DNA of 64,000 nt, from assembly GCF_900115345.1 (NCBI RefSeq), contig NZ_FOWC01000020.1, forward strand, positions 1 to 64,000, in the 5' to 3' direction. Each line of letters opens with the position of its first letter. Position 1 is the stretch's first letter. Under the pieces are notes generated by a model, which was not told where the DNA came from, made no database searches, and saw only the letters and a list, made by a program, of their open reading frames with translations. The translations under genes were made by a program, and so were the position numbers. Shown in pieces: positions 8,136-15,737 of this stretch. The DNA comes from Amycolatopsis rubida (GTDB taxonomy: Bacteria; Actinomycetota; Actinomycetes; Mycobacteriales; Pseudonocardiaceae).

Positions 8136-8310
8136 GGGAATCTGATTCCCTCAGAGGGTGTTTCGAAACCCGGTGGTGTGGTCGGGCGTTGACTGTGATT
8201 TCGGCGTGGCGCGCCGTTCGCTGGGCGGTTGTGTGCAAGCTTCCGAGTAACACACGGATTCAGCGACTGACCACGCGGCTTTCGAAACACCCTCTCAGGG
8301 TTCCCCGCAC
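8119..8310. repeat. Palindromic repeat family A, copy 2, split by an inserted element
   Basis: The left part (8119-8153) has arm CGTGCGGGGAACCC and core TGAGGGAATCTGATTCCCTC. The right part (8298-8310) is GGGTTCCCCGCAC. Removing 8154-8297 restores a palindrome of the same length and sequence as copies 7 and 8. The MFS stop codon lies inside the left arm. Confidence 0.9.
8154..8294. mobile_element. 141-bp MITE-like element with 15-bp inverted repeats
   Basis: The ends are perfect 15-base inverted repeats, GAGGGTGTTTCGAAA (8154-8168) and TTTCGAAACACCCTC (8280-8294). TCA is present directly outside both ends (8151-8153 and 8295-8297), so the target was the centre-right part of a palindromic repeat. 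The boundary can also be drawn as a 5-base CTCAG duplication with shorter repeats. It has no coding capacity. A TNA-type 3-base duplication suggests mobilisation by an IS5-family transposase, which is an inference. Confidence 0.8.
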
Positions 8311-8316
8311 CGGCGA

Positions 8317-10380
8317 TCAGCTCGTCGCGATGGCCGGGTCGCTGGTGGAAGGTCGGCCGGTCTCGGCGTGGCCAGCGAAACGCCGGACGTACTGCCCGTC
8401 GTGATCCGCCTTGACCGTGATGTCGTACCAGCCGTTGGCCACGCCCCACTTCGGCACCGTGCGCGACGTGCCCGGGGCGAGCGTGTACTGGTAAGCCTCG
8501 GCCGGCGCGTAAGCGTCGACGCCGGTGAAGGTGACCGTCTGGCTGGTCGGGTTCGCGAACGTCACCGTCACATAGCCCGCGTCGTGCCGCGCGGTGACTT
8601 CCGGGCCCAAGCCGCCGATCGTCCCGGCCTGTTCGCGGAGCCAGCCGTTCGGGCCGAAAACCGAGTACTGGTACCAATCTCCCGCGCCGCCGGGCAGCTG
8701 CCAGCTGTCGGCGACCGACTTGTGGCCTTCCACGGTGTAGGGCCACGGCCCGTCCGAGCGCATCCGGGACGTCACGTGGAATCCGGCTCCGGCGTCGCCG
8801 AGGTTGGCGAAGGTGAAGTACATCCGGCCGTCGCGGGCCTCGGTGTCCGCGGCCAGGTCGTACGGCAGCGCGCGGGCCTTGCGAGTGCCGGGTTCCTGCT
8901 TCGGGAGCGAGCCGTTCGACGGCGGAACCGGGTGGTAGGTCGGCGGGGTGCGGTGGTCGGCGGGCGGTTGGTAGTCGCCGGTGCCGGGCAGGGCCGGGAC
9001 GCCGCTGTTGGCTCCGGTGAAGTCGAACGCCGACGTGAGGTCCCCGCACACCGCGCGGCGCCACGGCGAAATGTTCGGGTTGTGCACGCCGAATCGCTTT
9101 TCCACGAACTGGATGAGCGAGGTGTGGTCGAAAGTCTGCGAGCAGACCCAGCCGCCGGTGCTCCACGGCGAAACGGCCAGCAGCGGCACGCGCGGGCCGA
9201 GTCCGTAAGGCATTGCTTTGGTGTAGGACGCGGCCGCGCCGCTTTCGTACCATTCTCCGGCGACGCTCGCCGTCGATTTGCCCCAGTTCGCGTCGCGCGG
9301 CGGGTACGGCGGGACGACGTGGTCGAAGAAACCGTCGTTCTCGTCGTAGGTGATGAGCAGGACGGTTTTGCTCCACACGTCCGGATTCGACGTGAGCGCG
9401 TCGAGCACGCCGGAGACATACCAGGCGCCGTAGTTGGCGGGCCACGCCGGATGTTCGCAGTACGCTTCCGGGGCCACCACCCAGGAAACCTGCGGCAGGC
9501 GGTTCGCCTTGACGTCCGCGGTGAGGTGGTCGAAGAAACCGTCGCCCGCGGCGGCGTGCGTGCCGGTGCGCGCCTTGTCGTAGAGCGGTGTGCCTTGCGT
9601 GGATCTCTGGTACTGGGTCAGATAAAGCAGTGAGTTGTCGCCGTAATTGCCGATGTAGGCGTCATCGGTCCAGCCCCACTTGTGCTCTTTGTCGAGACCG
9701 TTGCCGACGTCCTGGTAGATCTTCCACGAAACTCCGGCCTTTTCCAGGATTTCCGGGAAACTGGTCCAGCCGTAGCCGGATTCTTCGTTGCCCAGCACCG
9801 GTCCGTTGCCGGAACCGTCGTTTCCGGTCCAGCCGGTGTACATGTAGTACCGGTTCGGGTCGGTCGAGGACAGCATCGAGCAGTGGTAGCCGTCGCAGAC
9901 GGTGAACGCGTCGGCGAGCGCGTAGTGGAACGGGATGTCCTTGCGTGTCAGGTACGCCATCGTGGTGCTGGTTTTCGCCGGGATCCACTGGTCCCACCGG
10001 CCGGTGCTCCACGCCGTGTGCGTGCCGTTCCAGTCGTGGTTGAGGTCCTCGATGAAGGTGAGGCCCAGGTTGTCCTCGGCGGGCCGGAACGGCAGGGTCT
10101 CGGCACCGGAGGAGTCCGCCTGGTTCCACACCGGTTTCCCGCTAGGCAGCGAAACCGGGCGCGGGTCGCCGAAGCCGCGGACGCCGTTGAGGGTGCCGAA
10201 ATAGTGGTCGAAAGACCGGTTTTCCTGCATCAGCACGACAACGTGTTCGACGTCCGCGAGGGTGCCGGTGCGCACGGCGGCCGGCACCGAAGCCGCCCGC
10301 GCGATGCTCGCGGGCAGAGCCGTGCCGGCGGCGGTGGCCGCGGCGAGGTGCATGAATCTGCGACGGCTGACCGATGACAT
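8317..10380 (-). CDS. Secreted phosphocholine-type phospholipase C (Tat-exported)
   Basis: A 687-residue enzyme expected to hydrolyse phosphatidylcholine-type lipids to diacylglycerol and a phosphorylated head group outside the cell. The start MSSVSRRRFMHLAAATAAGT is a twin-arginine signal (SRRRF) with an AxA cleavage site near residue 30. The phosphoesterase catalytic domain begins VEHVVVLMQENRSFDHYFG, the signature of the bacterial non-hemolytic PLC and acid phosphatase family, and continues to about residue 470. Two C-terminal domains of the DUF756 type fill the rest. ATG 10380 has AGGAG eight to nine bases upstream. It is monocistronic; the signal suggests phosphate or lipid scavenging, but no Pho box was identified. 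Confidence 0.9.
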   Translation of the reverse strand: MSSVSRRRFMHLAAATAAGTALPASIARAASVPAAVRTGTLADVEHVVVLMQENRSFDHYFGTLNGVRGFGDPRPVSLPSGKPVWNQADSSGAETLPFRPAEDNLGLTFIEDLNHDWNGTHTAWSTGRWDQWIPAKTSTTMAYLTRKDIPFHYALADAFTVCDGYHCSMLSSTDPNRYYMYTGWTGNDGSGNGPVLGNEESGYGWTSFPEILEKAGVSWKIYQDVGNGLDKEHKWGWTDDAYIGNYGDNSLLYLTQYQRSTQGTPLYDKARTGTHAAAGDGFFDHLTADVKANRLPQVSWVVAPEAYCEHPAWPANYGAWYVSGVLDALTSNPDVWSKTVLLITYDENDGFFDHVVPPYPPRDANWGKSTASVAGEWYESGAAASYTKAMPYGLGPRVPLLAVSPWSTGGWVCSQTFDHTSLIQFVEKRFGVHNPNISPWRRAVCGDLTSAFDFTGANSGVPALPGTGDYQPPADHRTPPTYHPVPPSNGSLPKQEPGTRKARALPYDLAADTEARDGRMYFTFANLGDAGAGFHVTSRMRSDGPWPYTVEGHKSVADSWQLPGGAGDWYQYSVFGPNGWLREQAGTIGGLGPEVTARHDAGYVTVTFANPTSQTVTFTGVDAYAPAEAYQYTLAPGTSRTVPKWGVANGWYDITVKADHDGQYVRRFAGHAETGRPSTSDPAIATS

Positions 10381-10516
10381 CGATGTCTCCTCGAAAAGTC
10401 GGGGACAGTTCGCGGACGCGTTCGGGAATTTCCCACCGGGAAAGGCCGAACGCATCATCGATGGATGATCCGCGCGCTGTCAACCGCCGGCCGGGATGGC
10501 GCCCGTTCGTACTGCG

Positions 10517-11482
10517 TCACAGCCGGTTCGCTGCCTGTTTCACCGTCTTGATCACCGGTGCTGTTTCCACGTGGGTGACCGCGGGGAGCGCGGCGACGCT
10601 GGTGGTGAGGTAGCGGTACAGCTCTTGATGGCTGGCGCAGACCACTGTCGCGTACAGGTTGGTCGGGCCGGTGGTCGCGGCGGCGTAGGCGACTTCCGGG
10701 TGCGCGGCGAGCGCGGTGCCCGTTTCCGCCAGTGCCGCCGGGGCGACCGACAGCCACAGCAGGGTCCGGATCCCCTTGCCGTACAACCGCCAGTCGAGGT
10801 CGAGGTCGAGGTACAGCACGTCCCGTTCGCGCAGTTCCGCCATGCGTCGGCGGACGGTGGTCGGGGACCAGCCGGTCGCGGCGGCGAGGCGTTCGAATCC
10901 GGCGCGGCCGTCGTCGGCGAGGGCGGCGAGGAGCTTGCGGTCGCCGTCGTCGAGCGTCGCCGGGCCTGGCCGGAGGGGGATCGGCGGTGGGCGCAGCCGG
11001 GCGACGGCGGCGTCGTCCAGCGTGCCGATTTTGGCGACCACGCTGTCGGAGCCGCCGTAGAACGCGTGCAGCACCGAATGCGCGGTGACACCTTCGACCC
11101 GTGGCGTGCGGGGGAGTTTGGCCAGCAGCAACGCTTCGCTGTCGGCTGCGTTTTCGAGCCGGACCGTGCAGGTGATTTCGGTGCCGCCGGAGGTCAGGCT
11201 CACCCACGCGGTGTCCGGCCGCCGCGCGAGTGCCTCGGCGACCACGCCCGCCGCTGCGGGTGCGCACCGGATGCGCAGGAACCATTGCACGGCACCGAAA
11301 GCCGCCTCGTTGACGCCGCCGATGACCCGGACCGCCCCGGTCGACCGAAGCCGGGTGTAGCGGCGGGCGACGGTGCGATCCGACACACCGAGCGCCTCGG
11401 CGATCGCGCTGAACGGTGCCCTGGGGTCGATCTGCAGTGCGTGCACGAGCTGCCGGTCGAGATCGTCGTAGTCAGAATCCAC
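10517..11482 (-). CDS. Lrp/AsnC family regulator with two tandem modules
   Basis: A 321-residue regulator made of two Lrp/AsnC-like halves. The first helix-turn-helix is near residues 4-50 (LDRQLVHALQIDPRAPFSAI, AEALGVSDRTVARRYTRL) with a partial ligand domain after it. The second is near 172-215 (LDDGDRKLLAALADDGRAGF, ERLAAATGWSPTTVRRRMAE) with an AsnC ligand-binding domain to the end. The double arrangement is common in actinomycetes; single Lrp proteins are about 150 residues. GTG 11482 is the best start, although the purine-rich AAGAGG abuts it directly. It diverges from a flavin monooxygenase 112 bases away and is the natural candidate to regulate it. Confidence 0.85.
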   Translation of the reverse strand: MDSDYDDLDRQLVHALQIDPRAPFSAIAEALGVSDRTVARRYTRLRSTGAVRVIGGVNEAAFGAVQWFLRIRCAPAAAGVVAEALARRPDTAWVSLTSGGTEITCTVRLENAADSEALLLAKLPRTPRVEGVTAHSVLHAFYGGSDSVVAKIGTLDDAAVARLRPPPIPLRPGPATLDDGDRKLLAALADDGRAGFERLAAATGWSPTTVRRRMAELRERDVLYLDLDLDWRLYGKGIRTLLWLSVAPAALAETGTALAAHPEVAYAAATTGPTNLYATVVCASHQELYRYLTTSVAALPAVTHVETAPVIKTVKQAANRL

Positions 11483-11594
11483 CCTCTTGAAGGTACCGGT
11501 GTCGGAATCCGCCGCATCCGGGTCGTTTTCTGGCTCGCGGCCTGGTGCCGAGCCGAGAGTCGGTTCCGAACACCGACCCACGAGGGGAGAGATC

Positions 11595-12992
11595 ATGACT
11601 GCCGAGGTGCTCGTCGTCGGCGCCGGTCCGACCGGGATGACGACGGCGAACGAACTCCAGCTTGCCGGAGTGTCCTGTGTGCTGGCGGACCGGCTGCCGC
11701 GGGCGAGCGACCTGTCCAAGGCCGGCGGGCTGCAGTCCCGCACGCAGGAGGCGCTCGACCAGCGCGGCCTGCTCGAACCGCTGCTGGCCACCGGCGACTA
11801 CCCGGTCACCACCGCGCATTTCGCGGGCAATCTGCTGCCGCTGGTCCGCGGGCGGCACCGGTTCCCGTGGCGGTCGCTCCCGCAGGTAGTGATCGAAGGA
11901 TTCCTGGAGAAACACCTTGCCGCGCGGGGAATTCCCATTCGGCGAAACCACGAGCTGGCCGCGCTGGAGCAGGACGCGGACGGCGTCACCGCGACCTTCG
12001 CGGACGGTGCGGTGATCCGGGCCCGGTACCTGGTAGCGGCCGACGGCGGGCGGAGCACGGTCCGGAAGCTGCTCGGCGCGGAGTTCTCCGGCCGTGCCGG
12101 GACGGCGACCATGGTGGCCGCCGACGTGCGGCTGAGCGCCGAGGTCCCGATGCACACGATCACCCCGGAGGGCTACCGCGCGCAGGTGTTCCCGCTCGGC
12201 GCCGACGCCGAAGGGCGGCCGCTGCGCCGTCTGACGCTCGGCGGACCCGGCTGGTCGCTGGAACGGGACGTCCCGGTCACCGAGGACGAACTCCGCACCG
12301 GGCTGAAGACGGTCTTCGGCGATCGGGTGGAGCTGGTCGAACTCCGTTACGCGCGCCGGATCACCAACGCCGCGCTGCAAGCCGCGCAGTACCGGCACGG
12401 CCGCGTCTTCCTCGCCGGCGACGCCGCGCATGTGCATCTTCCGCTTGGCGCGCAAGGGATGAACACCGGAATCCAGGACGCGATGAATCTCGGCTGGAAG
12501 CTCGCCGCGGCGGTCCGCGGCACCGCGCCCGAGGGGTTGCTCGACAGCTACCACGCGGAACGGCATCCGGTCGGCGCGGCGGTGCTGCGCAACGTCCAAG
12601 CGCAGTCGCTGCTCCTGGACGACGGCCCCGATTCGGCCGCGGCCCGGTCGTTGTTCGCGGACCTGGTGCAGCTGCCCGGAGTTCAGTACCTGCTGGACGA
12701 CATGCTGTCCGGCATGGGATTCCGCTACGCCGTCCCGGGCAGCGCGGACCACCCGCTGGTGGGGCTTCCCGCGCCCGGCCTCGGCCCGGAACTGCGCGCC
12801 GGACGCGGTGTTCTCGTGGACCCCGAACAGCGGTTCGGCGAGGTGGCGGCGCGGTGGGCGGACCGGGTCGACCGCGTGGAGACGGGTGCCGAAGCGATGC
12901 TGGTCCGTCCGGACGGATACGTGGCGTGGGCTGGTGATCCGGACGCTCTGGAGCCCGCGATCCGCCAGTGGTTCGGCGCGCCGGTGAGCTAG
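11595..12992 (+). CDS. FAD-dependent class A aromatic monooxygenase
   Basis: A 465-residue flavoprotein hydroxylase of the UbiH/PHBH type. The FAD-binding GXGXXG is VVGAGPTGMTTANELQLAG (about 6-24), the middle DG motif is YLVAADGGRSTVRKLLG (about 147-163), and the second FAD motif is RVFLAGDAAHVHLPLGAQGM (about 268-287). Overall it resembles anthracycline-tailoring and rifampicin monooxygenases, which share this architecture, so both detoxification and biosynthetic roles are possible. The ATG at 11595 follows GAGGGGAGA. A methyltransferase starts two bases after its stop, suggesting an operon and a two-step modification of one substrate. Control by the divergent Lrp protein is likely. Confidence 0.88.
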   Translation: MTAEVLVVGAGPTGMTTANELQLAGVSCVLADRLPRASDLSKAGGLQSRTQEALDQRGLLEPLLATGDYPVTTAHFAGNLLPLVRGRHRFPWRSLPQVVIEGFLEKHLAARGIPIRRNHELAALEQDADGVTATFADGAVIRARYLVAADGGRSTVRKLLGAEFSGRAGTATMVAADVRLSAEVPMHTITPEGYRAQVFPLGADAEGRPLRRLTLGGPGWSLERDVPVTEDELRTGLKTVFGDRVELVELRYARRITNAALQAAQYRHGRVFLAGDAAHVHLPLGAQGMNTGIQDAMNLGWKLAAAVRGTAPEGLLDSYHAERHPVGAAVLRNVQAQSLLLDDGPDSAAARSLFADLVQLPGVQYLLDDMLSGMGFRYAVPGSADHPLVGLPAPGLGPELRAGRGVLVDPEQRFGEVAARWADRVDRVETGAEAMLVRPDGYVAWAGDPDALEPAIRQWFGAPVS

Positions 12993-12993
12993 C

Positions 12994-13635
12994 GTGGCCG
13001 TCGTGCGGACCTGGCTGACCGACACCCGGACCTCGTACGACACCGTCGCCGCCAGCTACGCCGACCGGTTGCGCGACTCGATCGCCCGGAGCCCTTCGCT
13101 GCGCATGACGTTGGGATTGTTCGCTTCGCTGGTGCGCGAAACCGGCCCGGTGGCCGACGTCGGCTGCGGCACCGGGCACGTCACCGCGCACCTGAACGGC
13201 CTCGGCCTGGACGCGTTCGGCCTCGACCTCTCGCCCGGCATGATCGAGGTGGCCCGGCGAGACCACCCGGGATCGCGGTTCGCGGTCGGCTCGATGACCG
13301 CGCTCCCGCTGCCCGACGCTTCGGTGGCCGGGCTGCTGTCGTGGTGGTCGCTGATCCACGTCCCGGACGACGAAGCGCCCGCCGCGCTCGCGCAGTTCCA
13401 CCGCGTGCTGCGGCCCGGAGCGCCGGTCGCGATCGGCTTTCACGTCGGTGACGTGGCGAAGGTGAAGACGCGAGGGTACGGCGGGCATCCGATGCGGGTG
13501 CGCGTCCATCGCCGGCGTCCCGCGCAGGTGTCGGAGTGGTTGCGCGAGGCCGGGTTCAGCGTCGAGGCGGAGTGGGTGGAACAGCTGGACAGCGAGGTGC
13601 CGCAAGCGGTTGTCTACGCTCGCCGTCCGGCCTGA
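12994..13635 (+). CDS. Class I SAM-dependent methyltransferase
   Basis: A 213-residue methyltransferase. Motif I is GPVADVGCGTGHVTAHLNGL (about residues 50-69), followed by GLDLSPGMIEVARRDHPG and the HRVLRPGAPVAIGFHVGD strand. An N-terminal SYDTVAASYADRL is typical of type 11 methyltransferases acting on small molecules. GTG 12994 begins just one base after the monooxygenase stop, so the two genes are translationally coupled. The pairing suggests that the hydroxyl group introduced by the monooxygenase may be methylated here, but the substrate is unknown. Downstream is a family B palindrome, probably the terminator of this operon. Confidence 0.85.
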   Translation: MAVVRTWLTDTRTSYDTVAASYADRLRDSIARSPSLRMTLGLFASLVRETGPVADVGCGTGHVTAHLNGLGLDAFGLDLSPGMIEVARRDHPGSRFAVGSMTALPLPDASVAGLLSWWSLIHVPDDEAPAALAQFHRVLRPGAPVAIGFHVGDVAKVKTRGYGGHPMRVRVHRRRPAQVSEWLREAGFSVEAEWVEQLDSEVPQAVVYARRPA

Positions 13636-13730
13636 GCAGTTCAGCCGAGGCCCAGCTACGCCAGGTATCTCGATGAGGGGCCGCTGGTCCGGGAGATCTG
13701 GACCGGGGCCGCTCCCGGCGCCCAGGCCTC

Positions 13731-13770
13731 GTGAGCGGCAATCCCGGTTCTCGCCGGGATTGCCGCTCCC
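13731..13770. repeat. Palindromic repeat family B, copy 1
   Basis: GAGCGGCAATCCCGG (13733-13747) and CCGGGATTGCCGCTC (13754-13768) form a perfect 15-pair stem around a 6-base loop TTCTCG. Two diverged copies lie at 50310 and 50610. It sits downstream of the monooxygenase/methyltransferase operon and could serve as a terminator. Confidence 0.85.
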
Positions 13771-13841
13771 GAGGCGCAACCCCGCGCCAGCCGACGCGTC
13801 CTGATGGTGTCGCCGTCCGCAGCCGGAAGGATGCCCTCGCC

Positions 13842-14567
13842 ATGCAACTGCGCCGGTTCGCCTTCCTGGCCTCAGCCGCTGCCCTGGTCGCCGTGGCGGG
13901 AGCGGCCCCGGCGCCGGCGGTGATCGGCGGTTCGGTCAGCGGTTACGGACCGTGGGCGGTGCGGATGCTGGTCGACGGCAAACCCGAATGCACCGGCACC
14001 GCGATCAGCCGGGAGTGGATCATCAGCGCCGACCACTGCTTCGCCGAAGCCGCGGAGCCCATCGCGGACTCCCGGATCGAGTTCCGCGTCGGCAATCTCG
14101 ACCAGCGGCTCGGCACCGTGGTCAAGCCGGTCCCGGGAAGCCGCGACAACCACACGCTGGCCGACATCATGCTGATCAAAGTCACCCCGATGGACATCAC
14201 CCCGGCGAAGCTGCCGACCGGCGGACCGGTGCGGCCGGGCGAGACGGTTCGTCAGCTCGGCTGGGGCGCGACTTGTCCCGGCGATGAGAACAGCTGCCAG
14301 TCCGACGTGCTCAAGCAGGTGGACGCCGAGGTCATCGACCCCGACGACCCGCGCTGCGACGGCATGACCGTCTCCGGCGGCACCGATTTCTGCGCGCTGA
14401 CCACGGCGGGCGTCACGGCGGGCGGCGACTCCGGCGGACCGGTCATGTCCACCGTCGATCGCGACACGCTGGTGGGGGTTACCAGCAAATCCGACCGCAG
14501 CAGTCTCGCGGCCGACGGCGACGTCTTCGGCCAGCTGGAGTGGATCAAGAAGACCATCGAAGGCTGA
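13842..14567 (+). CDS. Secreted trypsin-like serine protease (S1 family)
   Basis: A 241-residue chymotrypsin-fold protease. A Sec signal peptide covers about residues 1-26 (RRFAFLASAAALVAVAGAAP), and mature protein starts near VIGG, the usual position for the activated N-terminus. The catalytic triad is His65 (SADHC), Asp108 (LADIMLI) and Ser197 (GGDSGGP). Cysteine pairs are present around the active-site His, the middle loop and near Ser197. It resembles Streptomyces trypsin-like proteases (SGT type). The ATG at 13842 follows GGAAGGA. It has no operon partner. There is no pro-region between the signal and VIGG, so it may be active on export. Confidence 0.88.
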   Translation: MQLRRFAFLASAAALVAVAGAAPAPAVIGGSVSGYGPWAVRMLVDGKPECTGTAISREWIISADHCFAEAAEPIADSRIEFRVGNLDQRLGTVVKPVPGSRDNHTLADIMLIKVTPMDITPAKLPTGGPVRPGETVRQLGWGATCPGDENSCQSDVLKQVDAEVIDPDDPRCDGMTVSGGTDFCALTTAGVTAGGDSGGPVMSTVDRDTLVGVTSKSDRSSLAADGDVFGQLEWIKKTIEG

Positions 14568-14768
14568 CCGTCGAAACGGCGCTCCGCAGGGCGCGCACGG
14601 CCTCGTCGCGCCCCACCACGAGTTCCGGGCCGGACACCGCCACCAGAGCCGGGAGGACGCCGCCGTTCGCGGGTTCGGCGATGTGCTCGATTCCCGGCCG
14701 ACCTGGTGCACCGGCGTCCGGACGAGCCCGTTCGCCGCGCACGCGGTGGGGGAGCCGTACCCGGACGG

Positions 14769-15665
14769 TCACCACGCGCCGATGCTGTCGGTCCCGCCAG
14801 TGGTGATGTCCAGAAACGCCTGAGTCGCCGCGGTCATCGGCCCGGACCGGTAGATCAGCCACTGCGGGAGTGTCTCCGGCGGCGCGAACCGGAGCACCTG
14901 CGCACCGGCCCGGCGGGCCAGCTCCGCCCAGCCGTCCGGCATCAGGCTCGCGCCGATCCCGCGCAGCACCATCGGCAGCACCACGCTCCGGTCGCCCACC
15001 TCGGCCGCGATCGACAGGTCCGGCACGCTCGCCGCGAGCCGGTCGAAGAAGCCGCGCACCGCGGTAGGCGACGTGGTGACCACGAACTGCATGCCGCTGA
15101 GTTCGGCCCGCTCCACGGCCCCGTCCGCCCCGATCTCCGTGCCCGGCGGGGCGACCAGCAGCAGTTCCTCGTCCCGCAGATGATGTGCGACCAGACCCGG
15201 CCCGGCCGGGCGTTCCGCGCTCCCGCACACCCCGGCCTCGCACCGGCCCTGCACCACCATCGCGACCACCTCGGCCGCCGACAACGCCGCCGACGTGCTC
15301 ACCAGCACGCCCGGATACCGCGTGCGCATTTCGGCGACGATGCTGATCACCGGCTCCAGCGCGGACGACGACGTGGCCGCGACGTCGATCCGCCCGGCTG
15401 GTCCTTCACCCGCCATCCGCGCGGCGGCGCGCAGGGCGTCGAGGTCGCGCAGCACCAGCCGGGCGCGCTCGGCCAGCAGTTCGCCGGCGTTCGACAGCAC
15501 CGCGTTGCGCCCGACCCGATGGAACAGCTCGACGCCCAGGTCCTGTTCGAGCTTCGCGATCGCCCGCGACAACGACGGCTGCGCCACCCGCAGCGCCCGT
15601 GCCGCGTGCGTGAACCCGCCGTGCTCGGCGATCGCGACGAAGTACTCCAGCTGGCGGCGTTCCAT
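14769..15665 (-). CDS. LysR-type transcriptional regulator
   Basis: A 298-residue LysR regulator. The N-terminal winged helix is MERRQLEYFVAIAEHGGFTH, AARALRVAQPSLSRAIAKLE (residues 1-40), followed by the linker helix and a substrate-binding domain of the periplasmic-binding-protein type II fold. It diverges from the gamma-glutamyltransferase gene with only 72 bases between their starts. That arrangement is classic for a LysR protein controlling its neighbour and itself. A short dyad (CGATA-CGC-TATCG) lies three bases upstream of its start. The effector is unknown; a glutamyl peptide or glutathione-related molecule would fit the neighbour. Confidence 0.88.
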   Translation of the reverse strand: MERRQLEYFVAIAEHGGFTHAARALRVAQPSLSRAIAKLEQDLGVELFHRVGRNAVLSNAGELLAERARLVLRDLDALRAAARMAGEGPAGRIDVAATSSSALEPVISIVAEMRTRYPGVLVSTSAALSAAEVVAMVVQGRCEAGVCGSAERPAGPGLVAHHLRDEELLLVAPPGTEIGADGAVERAELSGMQFVVTTSPTAVRGFFDRLAASVPDLSIAAEVGDRSVVLPMVLRGIGASLMPDGWAELARRAGAQVLRFAPPETLPQWLIYRSGPMTAATQAFLDITTGGTDSIGAW

Positions 15666-15667
15666 AG

Positions 15668-15680
15668 CGATACGCTATCG
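15668..15680. promoter_or_regulatory. Candidate LysR dyad in the divergent promoter
   Basis: CGATA-CGC-TATCG is a perfect 5-base dyad with 3-base centre located immediately upstream of the lysR start, in the 72-base region shared with the gamma-glutamyltransferase gene. TTGACG at 15701 is a possible -35 for the latter. The dyad is short, so this is a tentative site. Confidence 0.4.
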
Positions 15681-15737
15681 GACTGGTGTCTCAGATGTCT
15701 TTGACGTACCGCCAGCCCGCGCGCGACGATAGGGCCC

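Noticed and set aside
8317..10380. Long open frames on the plus strand opposite the phospholipase C gene
   Set aside because: They are shadows of high GC content; the phospholipase frame has the signal peptide, catalytic motif and ribosome site.
14568..14768. Protein-like minus-strand stretch (LPALVAVSGPELVVGRDEAV) between the protease and LysR genes
   Set aside because: It may be the tail of a lost gene, but only ~45 residues look coding, there is no start or ribosome site and no family can be named.
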